From NCBI GenBank assembly GCA_910584545.1, contig CAJUBC010000026.1:1-29666 (forward strand): DNA of 29,666 bases. The letters are read 5' to 3'. Numbering within the stretch: position 1 is the first letter of the stretch; every line of letters begins with the position of its first letter. The notes beneath the pieces were generated by a model. The model did no database searches and was not told where the DNA came from. It saw only the letters and a program-made list of their open reading frames with translations. The position numbers and the translations under genes are program-made. Shown here in pieces: positions 23,877 to 29,666 of this stretch. The DNA is from an uncultured Muribaculaceae bacterium. Its GTDB lineage: Bacteria; Bacteroidota; Bacteroidia; Bacteroidales; Muribaculaceae.

Positions 23877-26324
23877 ATGAACTCAAAAATTACATTGATC
23901 GGCGCGGCCTGCATGATTGGCCTCAGCGCAGCTGCGGCACCGGTCAGCCCCGAGCAGGCTCTTGGACGCGTAGCAGGCAATGGTCCTGCCAAGGTGCGCT
24001 CGATGATGCAGTCGACTCCGAAGCTGTCCTATACGGCCCGCGACGCGCGCGGAACCGCAGCGGCGTATGTCTTCACTCCCTCGGATGGCGTCGGATTCAC
24101 GATTCTTTCCGCCGATGACTGCGCTGTCCCTGTACTCGGATATTCGGAGTCGGGTGTATTCGACGCGGCAAATATGCCCCCGGCAATGAAATGGTGGCTG
24201 GAGGAATATGGCCGGCAGATCGAGTATGCCGCCCGGCATGGCGCGAAATCCTCGGACGATCCGGTGTATGCGCCGCAGGGATGGACTCCTGTAGCTCCTC
24301 TCTGTACTACCAAGTGGAACCAGGATGCCCCGTACAACGTCACTACACCGAAGGTAAACGACAGGAACTGCCCCACGGGTTGCGTGGCGACCTCTCTGGC
24401 CCAGGTGGTGAATTATTTCAAATATCCGGGAAAAATGTCCGGTTTCGCTTCCTATCTCTGGGAATACGGAGAAAAGACCATCAAGATGAATTTCGAGAAC
24501 GTGGTATTCGACTGGAGCCTCATGCTTGATTCCTACACCACAAGTTCTCCTCAGAAGAATATCGATGCGGTGGCCCAGCTGATGAAGGCATGCGGTTACT
24601 CCGTGCAGATGAATTACGGTCCCGACATGTCGGGAACTACCAGTTACAAGATCATGGATGCCCTGAAGAACAATTTCGGATATGACGCGGGCGTGTCGTA
24701 TTTGGAAAGGGCCCGTTACTCCACTTCTGAGTGGACGAAGATGGTCTATGACAATATCAAGAATATAGGTCCCGTCATCTACAACGGTTCCTCGATCGAC
24801 GGTGGACACTCCTTCGTGTGCGACGGATATGACGGAAAGGGATATTTCCACATCAACTGGGGCTGGGGCGGTGTCAGCGACGGATACTATACTCTCGAAC
24901 TCCTCAACCCCGGAGCCCAGGGAACCGGCGGTGCCCTCGGCGGATTCAATTACAGCCAGGATGCAGTGTTCGGTATTCAGAAACCTACCGGAAAGCCCGT
25001 CGAAACACAGTATCTGACATTCTTCCAGTACGGAACCACTACTCTTTCTCTGGACAAGAATGTGTTGACTATGGGCGCGAAAGACAGTGATCCATGTGGA
25101 GTGGCATGTTCACAGTACAGAACGGGCTCCGTTCAGCCGGGCGCCATCCTCAGCAGGGTAGACGGCAAAGGAGAGGATATAGTCATCCCGGGCAGGATAG
25201 GCAGCTTCGACAGCGCAGGCTTCAACAATATCGGAACATATTATCCTACTAAAAACGCCAAACCGAATGTGACGCTTCCCGGCGATCTTGCCGACGGTGA
25301 GTACAAGGTGACTCTCGCAGGCAAGGAACTGGATGCGGAGGGTGCCACGTTCATCCCTGCCGAGACATTATACGGTACGCCGAACTACGGATGGCTCACG
25401 GTAAAGGGAGGACAGTTCAGCGTCAAGGACGCCACCCCCGCCGCTCTGAAATATGAAAGCGTGAAGATTCCAGGCTCTCTTTACTGGTCTACATCCACCC
25501 AGTCGAGGACAATGCCGATAGACATGAAGATTGTCAACGACACCGACCTGCAGCTTACCCAGTGTCTGCAGCCTGTGCTTTTGAGCGGGGGGGCGCTGGT
25601 GCTCGCCTCCGACCCCTTCCTTGTATGCGTGGATGCAGGCATGACTGTAGAGACAGAATACCCCGTGAAGTTCTTCGCAAAACAAAACGCATCGCTTGCC
25701 GATGGAGCGGAGTACACTCTCGCTCTCATGGACCGCGAGACACAGCAATTGATAGGTGATTTCGGAACTGTTGTCGCGGAGAAGATTTCATCTGTCGTAA
25801 ATGTGAAGCTCGTGTCTATGGATATGCCGGGCGTTCCCAAGGAAACCGTCACTGCAGGTGACAAGACTTTCGAGGATACATATAGGCTCAGTTCCACCGA
25901 CAATATTCCAATCGATGTGACATATCAGGTCACCAAGGGTTATTTCGACAGCGATATAATCATCAACATCAACAGGTATGATCCGGCAGCCGACAAGGAA
26001 GTCGAGTATCGTCCAGGCGCATTCATGGGGCGTCAGTTCAAAAGCGAGGGCAATGAGGGAACCGTCCATGTTGACATGGACCTGTCAGGAATCGATACGG
26101 ATGCCCTTTACGTGGCTAACGCCATGTATCTCAAGGGCGCGATCCAGGTTCGCCTCGGCAAGGTATATTTCACTTTCACCGAAGGCGCAGGCGTTGAAGG
26201 CGTGATTGCCGACGAGACCCCGGCCATGTATTACGACATGCAGGGGATGAAAGTCGACGAGCCCCGTCAAGGACAGATGCTTATCCGCGTAAAGGGCGGA
26301 AAGACGGAAAAGGTGCTGTTCTGA
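23877..26324 (+). CDS. C10-family cysteine protease (streptopain/SpeB-like) with long C-terminal extension
   Basis: The protein has 815 residues from the ATG at 23877; an in-frame TTG at 23868 is a less likely start. It has a signal peptide (cut near AAAA|PVSP) and a pro-region of about 20-125 with a Spi-like fold (YVFTPSDGVGFTILSADDCAVPVLGYSESG). In the catalytic domain, Cys169 lies in CPTGCVATSLAQVVNYFKYP and His311 in GGHSFVCDGYDGKGYFHINWGWGGVSDGYYTL. Both match the SpeB Cys192 and His340 contexts, and the spacing is similar (142 against 148). About 430 residues of beta-rich extension follow, ending in YYDMQGMKV...GQMLIRVKGGKTEKVLF, a C-terminal sorting-type motif. It is probably secreted or surface-bound, degrading host or dietary protein. 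It stands alone after a terminator, so it is likely transcribed separately from susCD. Confidence 0.93.
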   Translation: MNSKITLIGAACMIGLSAAAAPVSPEQALGRVAGNGPAKVRSMMQSTPKLSYTARDARGTAAAYVFTPSDGVGFTILSADDCAVPVLGYSESGVFDAANMPPAMKWWLEEYGRQIEYAARHGAKSSDDPVYAPQGWTPVAPLCTTKWNQDAPYNVTTPKVNDRNCPTGCVATSLAQVVNYFKYPGKMSGFASYLWEYGEKTIKMNFENVVFDWSLMLDSYTTSSPQKNIDAVAQLMKACGYSVQMNYGPDMSGTTSYKIMDALKNNFGYDAGVSYLERARYSTSEWTKMVYDNIKNIGPVIYNGSSIDGGHSFVCDGYDGKGYFHINWGWGGVSDGYYTLELLNPGAQGTGGALGGFNYSQDAVFGIQKPTGKPVETQYLTFFQYGTTTLSLDKNVLTMGAKDSDPCGVACSQYRTGSVQPGAILSRVDGKGEDIVIPGRIGSFDSAGFNNIGTYYPTKNAKPNVTLPGDLADGEYKVTLAGKELDAEGATFIPAETLYGTPNYGWLTVKGGQFSVKDATPAALKYESVKIPGSLYWSTSTQSRTMPIDMKIVNDTDLQLTQCLQPVLLSGGALVLASDPFLVCVDAGMTVETEYPVKFFAKQNASLADGAEYTLALMDRETQQLIGDFGTVVAEKISSVVNVKLVSMDMPGVPKETVTAGDKTFEDTYRLSSTDNIPIDVTYQVTKGYFDSDIIININRYDPAADKEVEYRPGAFMGRQFKSEGNEGTVHVDMDLSGIDTDALYVANAMYLKGAIQVRLGKVYFTFTEGAGVEGVIADETPAMYYDMQGMKVDEPRQGQMLIRVKGGKTEKVLF

Positions 26325-26344
26325 GAGATTGGCGATGATTATCA

Positions 26345-26379
26345 AAGAATCCGGAATTGACAGATGGTTCCGGATTCCT
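26345..26379 (+). terminator. Hairpin after the C10 protease gene, probable terminator
   Basis: GAATCCGGAA (26347-26356) and TTCCGGATTC (26368-26377) form a perfect 10-bp stem with an 11-base loop, 20 bp after the stop. The following T-content is low, so termination may be weak. Confidence 0.6.
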
Positions 26380-26476
26380 TGATGATTGTCTCAAATATTT
26401 ATCGCGGAATTAATGATTGTGATGCAGACATTTATATTTAATTGTATTTCGAGCACGGAAAAATATTGTCAAATAT

Positions 26477-26507
26477 TTTGAAAATTGGGAAAATTAATAT
26501 AATTTTG
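26477..26507 (+). promoter_or_regulatory. Promoter of the secreted protein gene at 26647
   Basis: TTTG (26477-26480), 19 bp, then TAATTTTG (26500-26507) matches the consensus exactly. The leader would be about 135 nt. The remainder of the 26325-26646 spacer is AT-rich, with no gene seen. Confidence 0.7.
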
Positions 26508-26646
26508 CATCGTTCGCATGGGATAATATCTCGCCGCGATATCCTCAATAAACACTTCAGACATCAAGACTCATCAATAGGTGACTGATAATTTGCATAA
26601 CTTAATATAGGAACATTATAATCTCTAAATCAAATTTTAAGTAATC

Positions 26647-28023
26647 ATGAAAAAAATCTACTTGGCAGCCGCATTGGCGATGACGATGGGCGTTTCCGCA
26701 TCGGCTGCTTCTTTTCAGGCCGCAAAGACTGCACAGCAGTTAGTTGCAGGTGAAATGGCAACTGTCGAGACAGTTACATCCGATATGAAGAAGGCACCGG
26801 CCAAGGCTCCTTCAGCTCAGGAACTCGTAGGACAGTCCTTCGGAACCAACGGCTACAACAACACCCAGCAGGGCGGATGGGCTCCAGGCGGTACATACGT
26901 GGAGTCTGCCGATGGAAACAACCTCCTGCTCCGTGGCTGGCTTCTCGGTATGGAGGTGATTAAAGCCACATACGACGCCGCTGAAGGTACCATTACGATT
27001 CCCGCGCAGGACATGGGTGTGGAGTATGAGGGAGAAAAGCTCCTTCTCCGCTTCATGGACTTCGATAACAAGGAATATAACAGCGTACCCCTCAAGTACA
27101 GCGAGGAAGGCATCAGCATCAAATTCGGTCAGAACGGAAGCGATAAGGACAGACAGTTCGTCGGCCCGGTATTCTCCACAACCGGTGAAGACCTCAACAA
27201 GATGTTCATCATCACAACCGCATCCATCTGGACTGACAAGAAGGCATACTGCTTCCTTACAGCAATCAACATGCAGACAATCCCGGCTATGTGCGAGACT
27301 CTCGGCACCGGTCTGACAGGCGTGTTCCAATACAATGCTGCGGACTGGAAAGCAAACTCCGGAAAGGCCCAGTTCCAGGACGGATGGGTTCTCACGGGCC
27401 TTACCGACCAGCAGGTTCCTGCATGGGATGTCGAGGTTATGGAGAGCGTCAAGAACCCCGGTCACGTGCTTCTCGTGAATCCCTATCAGGGCATGCCTGA
27501 AGAGGCTAAGCGGTTCAACGAGGACACCGCAGCCGCAGGTTATATCCTCCTCGACGTAAGCAATCCCCAGTGCGTGCTTGTACAGCCCCTTGTCTACAGC
27601 GGTTTCATGAACTGGGAACAGATGGGTCTCGGCAAGGCATATATGAGCAACGTATGCGCCAACAGCGTATATGTAGGAAAGCAGACCAAAGAGGAGATCA
27701 TCGAAGAATATTTAGACTTCGAGATGGATCTTCCCGTGATGGACGAGTCCTATCTCGTGACTATTCCTGACTGCTGCTTCGGCACAAGCATGGATATGTT
27801 CCAGGCATCTACATGGATTGACAGGGATACCCGCGAACCGGTAGAGATGATTTCCAACATCCAGCTTCCCGAGCTCACAGGTGTTGAGGGAATCGTAGAC
27901 GACAGCGTTGATGCTCCCGCACGCTTCTTCAACCTTCAGGGTGTTGAGGTTGCCGCTCCCGTCAAGGGCGAAGTGACAATCGTGAAGAAAGGAAACAAGA
28001 GCTACAAGCAGATCGCAAAATAA
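26647..28023 (+). CDS. Secreted protein of unknown function with C-terminal sorting-type motif
   Basis: A 458-residue protein with a clear signal peptide (MKKIYLAAALAMTMGVSASA). A short basic/Ala-Pro stretch follows (KKAPAKAPSAQE). The body is beta-rich with Gly/Asn/Trp clusters (GTNGYNNTQQGGWAPGGTYVESADGNNLLLRGWLLGMEV; FVGPVFSTTGEDLNKMFIITTASIW). The C-terminus RFFNLQGVEVAAPVKGEVTIVKKGNKSYK has the same design as the end of the upstream protease (Y-x-x-Q-G-x-x-V...G...I...G-x-K). I do not recognise the main domain. It has its own strong promoter and a strong terminator, and its position suggests co-function with the protease or SusCD, but this is inference. Confidence 0.85.
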   Translation: MKKIYLAAALAMTMGVSASAASFQAAKTAQQLVAGEMATVETVTSDMKKAPAKAPSAQELVGQSFGTNGYNNTQQGGWAPGGTYVESADGNNLLLRGWLLGMEVIKATYDAAEGTITIPAQDMGVEYEGEKLLLRFMDFDNKEYNSVPLKYSEEGISIKFGQNGSDKDRQFVGPVFSTTGEDLNKMFIITTASIWTDKKAYCFLTAINMQTIPAMCETLGTGLTGVFQYNAADWKANSGKAQFQDGWVLTGLTDQQVPAWDVEVMESVKNPGHVLLVNPYQGMPEEAKRFNEDTAAAGYILLDVSNPQCVLVQPLVYSGFMNWEQMGLGKAYMSNVCANSVYVGKQTKEEIIEEYLDFEMDLPVMDESYLVTIPDCCFGTSMDMFQASTWIDRDTREPVEMISNIQLPELTGVEGIVDDSVDAPARFFNLQGVEVAAPVKGEVTIVKKGNKSYKQIAK

Positions 28024-28044
28024 TCGAGCCCAGGCTCCAAGATA

Positions 28045-28083
28045 AAAAGGCATCGCGACCCTCGGGCCGCGATGCTTTTTTTT
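28045..28083 (+). terminator. Strong intrinsic terminator after the secreted protein gene
   Basis: GCATCGCG (28050-28057) and CGCGATGC (28068-28075) form a perfect 8-bp GC-rich stem, extended by A/T pairs and followed by eight T residues (28076-28083). The 28084-28165 stretch up to the IS66 end contains no gene. Confidence 0.88.
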
Positions 28084-28189
28084 GATGCCCTGGGCACCCT
28101 TGAGCCACCTCAGGTATTGCCTCGGCTGCCGCCTCGGCACAGAAAAACAGCTCCGGAAATCAAGAGTAAGCATTAACTGAAGTACACCT

Positions 28190-28219
28190 TTTGGAGGTTG
28201 CAGTCGTGTTGTAATTTTG
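28190..28219 (+). promoter_or_regulatory. tnpA promoter
   Basis: TTTG (28190-28193), 18 bp, then TAATTTTG (28212-28219). The predicted start near 28224 lies inside the loop of the surrounding inverted repeat, so the tnpA mRNA carries only its right arm. Confidence 0.6.
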
Positions 28220-28252
28220 CATCGCAGAGTTGCACTGACTGCAACCTCCAAA
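28190..28252. repeat. Perfect 16-bp inverted repeat flanking the tnpA promoter
   Basis: TTTGGAGGTTGCAGTC (28190-28205) is the exact reverse complement of GACTGCAACCTCCAAA (28237-28252). The 31-bp loop holds the -7 box and predicted start site of tnpA. The right arm ends three bases before the tnpA ATG at 28256. Confidence 0.9.
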
Positions 28253-28255
28253 GTT

Positions 28256-28588
28256 ATGACAAAATCAGAGTTTCAGGATTTACAGAACCGAGCCGCCTCA
28301 TGCGGCACAACCCTCAAGGAGTTTCTCCGCAAAGAGGGAGTGGCATATTCCACTTACAATTACTGGAGTAAAAAACTAAAGGCGGAAGCGGAGCCTATGC
28401 CGATCGCGCCCATCAGCATCCGCAAGACCTCAGGTCCGTTTCCGGAAGCGTCCCCGATGTCGGGAGTGGAGTTGCCCGGAGTTACGCTCGCTTTCCCCAA
28501 TGGTGTCAGGGCCCACTTCGGGCGCGGCAGCGAAGGGATGCTGATGGAAGTATTGTCTCAAAGCATGCCGGGTCATGTTCTGCCTTAA
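28256..28588 (+). CDS. tnpA: IS66-family accessory protein TnpA
   Basis: A 110-residue protein. An N-terminal helical, HTH-like region (FQDLQNRAASCGTTLKEFLRKEGVAYSTYNYWSKKLK) has the YSTYNYWSKKLK segment typical of IS66 TnpA. It is followed by a linker and a short conserved end (LPGVTLAFPNGVRAHFG...MLMEVL). The ATG at 28256 follows directly after the inverted repeat. An in-frame upstream start at 28217 would lie before the predicted transcription start and is rejected. It overlaps tnpB by 14 bases in a different frame, so translation of tnpB is probably coupled. In IS66 elements TnpA is needed for transposition together with TnpB and TnpC, but its biochemical role is unclear. Confidence 0.88.
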   Translation: MTKSEFQDLQNRAASCGTTLKEFLRKEGVAYSTYNYWSKKLKAEAEPMPIAPISIRKTSGPFPEASPMSGVELPGVTLAFPNGVRAHFGRGSEGMLMEVLSQSMPGHVLP

Positions 28589-28943
28589 CGATACGATGCG
28601 GTATCACCTGTGCCCCGGACGGACCGACATGCGCAAGGGAATCAACTCGTTGATCGGAGTGGTGAAGGAACGGATGGGGGCAGACGTGCGCAACGGCGAT
28701 GTCTTTATCTTCATCGGCAGCAGCCGTAAGCTCATGAAACTTCTCCATGCCGAGGACGGCGGGATGGTGATGTATGTCAAGCGGCTCGAGGCGGGACGGT
28801 TCAGGATCCCTGAGTACGATCCCGACACCCGGAGCTATCCTATGGAATGGCGGGACCTGGTGGTGATGGTGGAGGGAATCAACGAGGATCCGGCAACTCG
28901 GTTGCGTCGGCTGAGGGCAGAGCGGACAGAGTATCATGTCTGA
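28575..28943 (+). CDS. tnpB: IS66-family accessory protein TnpB (IS66 Orf2)
   Basis: A 122-residue protein of standard IS66 Orf2 length. Diagnostic segments are GRTDMRKGINSLIGVV (family form TDMRKGxxxL), DVFIFIGSSRKLMKLLHAEDGG (family form xxVFxFxGRxxxxIKxLxWDxxG), and VMYVKRLEAGRFRIPEY (VKRLExGRFxxP). It overlaps tnpA by 14 bases. The short spacer to tnpC contains a 14-bp hairpin and a second promoter. Confidence 0.93.
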   Translation: MFCLNDTMRYHLCPGRTDMRKGINSLIGVVKERMGADVRNGDVFIFIGSSRKLMKLLHAEDGGMVMYVKRLEAGRFRIPEYDPDTRSYPMEWRDLVVMVEGINEDPATRLRRLRAERTEYHV

Positions 28944-28981
28944 TTAAGGGCAGGTTTTTTCTTGTGGAAACCTGCCCTTAA
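28944..28981 (+). terminator. Perfect 14-bp hairpin directly after tnpB
   Basis: TTAAGGGCAGGTTT (28944-28957) pairs with AAACCTGCCCTTAA (28968-28981) around a 10-base loop, starting at the base after the tnpB stop. There is no T-run after it, so it may attenuate or protect the tnpAB mRNA rather than act as a classic terminator. Confidence 0.65.
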
Positions 28982-28983
28982 AG

Positions 28984-29014
28984 TTGTGCATGTCGCTGAT
29001 TTTTACTATCTTTG
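28984..29014 (+). promoter_or_regulatory. Putative separate promoter for tnpC
   Basis: TTG (28984-28986), 20 bp, then TATCTTTG (29007-29014) fits the consensus. The start would be near 29019, about 16 nt before the ATG at 29035. Confidence 0.5.
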
Positions 29015-29034
29015 CATAACAAAATCAGGCATGT

Positions 29035-29666
29035 ATGACGACCGAGGAGATACTGACAAAAACCGTTGAATCGTTGACTAAAGTCAACGAGGCTCAGAGT
29101 CGTCAGATATCGGAGCTCACAGCCGAGGTTAAGAAGCTGTCGGCTCAGATAGCCTGGTTCCAAAGGCAGATGTTCGGACGCAGAAGCGAGAAGCATCTTC
29201 CGGCGGACAACCGGCCGAATCTCTTCGATGCCGCCGGTGTGGAAATCCCGGGAGAGCAAGCGCCAGAGACAGTGGATGAACCGGAAAAGGAGACTGTGAC
29301 CTATACAAGGAAGAAAAGTCAGAAAGGGGTATCGAAGCCGCGCGAGACATGGGAGAACCTGCCTCTGCTCGAGACCCGGGTCATAGAACCCGAAGGACTT
29401 GACCTGACCCGCTACCGCAAAATCGGCGAGGAAGTGACCGTTCTCGTGGGCTTCGAGCCGGGCAAATACTACCGCATCGCGGTGGTGCGTCCAAAATACG
29501 GACTCATCGACCCGACCGAACCCGTCGAACGAGGCAAGGGCGTGTTAATCGCCCCGCTTCCGAAGTTCCCCATTTACAAGGGCGTTCCCGATGCGAGCCT
29601 GCTGAGCGAGATAATCCTTCAGAAATACGAGTACCATATGCCGTTCTACCGTCAGATAAAGGTGAT
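29035..29666 (+). CDS. tnpC: IS66-family transposase TnpC (3' end outside window)
   Basis: An open frame of 210 codons from the ATG at 29035 to the window edge. It opens with an N-terminal leucine-zipper/coiled coil (ESLTKVNEAQSRQISELTAEVKKLSAQIAWF), then FQRQMFGRRSEKH, the diagnostic IS66 block (family form RRxFGxxSE). A charged linker and a beta-region follow (RKIGEEVTVLVGFEPGKYYRIAVVRPKYGL). The last visible stretch, YKGVPDASLLSEIILQKYEYHMPFYRQ, is the standard lead-in to the DDE catalytic domain, which lies outside. The CxxC zinc-finger seen in many IS66 transposases is not evident in the linker. The upstream ATG at 29031 runs into an early stop and is rejected. Confidence 0.9.
   Translation, partial: MTTEEILTKTVESLTKVNEAQSRQISELTAEVKKLSAQIAWFQRQMFGRRSEKHLPADNRPNLFDAAGVEIPGEQAPETVDEPEKETVTYTRKKSQKGVSKPRETWENLPLLETRVIEPEGLDLTRYRKIGEEVTVLVGFEPGKYYRIAVVRPKYGLIDPTEPVERGKGVLIAPLPKFPIYKGVPDASLLSEIILQKYEYHMPFYRQIKV

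Larger units (their letters stand above)
28166..29666 (+). mobile_element. IS66-family insertion sequence, left part (right end outside window)
   Basis: Three genes in the canonical IS66 order (tnpA, tnpB, tnpC) are present, the last running off the window. The candidate left end starts GTAAGC at 28166, the usual first bases of IS66-family terminal repeats. The preceding eight bases, AATCAAGA (28158-28165), would be the target duplication. The right terminal repeat cannot be seen here, so the boundary is a prediction. Confidence 0.8.

Overview
The window looks like a chromosomal segment of a Bacteroidales gut bacterium, most likely of the Muribaculaceae or a near relative. The evidence is a SusC/SusD outer-membrane pair, many lipoproteins with Bacteroidota-type signal peptides, promoters of the form TTTG-N18-21-TAnnTTTG with little Shine-Dalgarno signal, and GC-rich coding next to AT-rich spacers. 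The family-level placement is inference. No rRNA, tRNA or CRISPR array was seen.

Left part (1-9707). A minus-strand gene runs off the left edge: a lipoprotein-type TPR/transmembrane/coiled-coil protein, probably a membrane-spanning regulator. Next come a decayed fragment of a secreted choice-of-anchor-J-type protein, an apparently internally deleted four-helix-bundle-suffix/zinc-finger protein, a 30-bp-period palindromic repeat, and the helicase hrpB. Convergent to hrpB is the fluoride channel crcB. Divergent from crcB is a plus-strand run of lipoprotein, polyprenyl synthetase, TatD-family nuclease and a CPA2 antiporter with USP-like C-terminal domains.

Middle part (9708-18051). An AT-rich inverted repeat separates that run from a minus-strand group: dacB (a compact PBP4), a second CPA2 antiporter with two RCK_C domains, and a lipoprotein. 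Divergent from dacB are an AI-2E/PerM-type permease, a conserved acidic protein, rsmI, a coiled-coil lipoprotein and a SPOR-like lipoprotein. The last two overlap by one base (ATGA).

Right part (18052-29666). A SusC/SusD pair has a strong promoter, two identical TGTTAACA palindromes 20 bp apart at the transcription start, and a leader hairpin. It is followed by a streptopain-like C10 cysteine protease and an unrecognised secreted protein, the latter with its own strong promoter. There is no glycoside hydrolase, and the last two proteins share a C-terminal sorting-type motif. This suggests a proteolysis and peptide-uptake locus (RagAB-like logic) rather than a glycan locus. Directly after the locus lies the left end of an IS66-family element (tnpA, tnpB, partial tnpC). 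Its tnpA promoter is bracketed by a perfect 16-bp inverted repeat that could shut off tnpA in read-through transcripts only, the most striking regulatory layout in the window.
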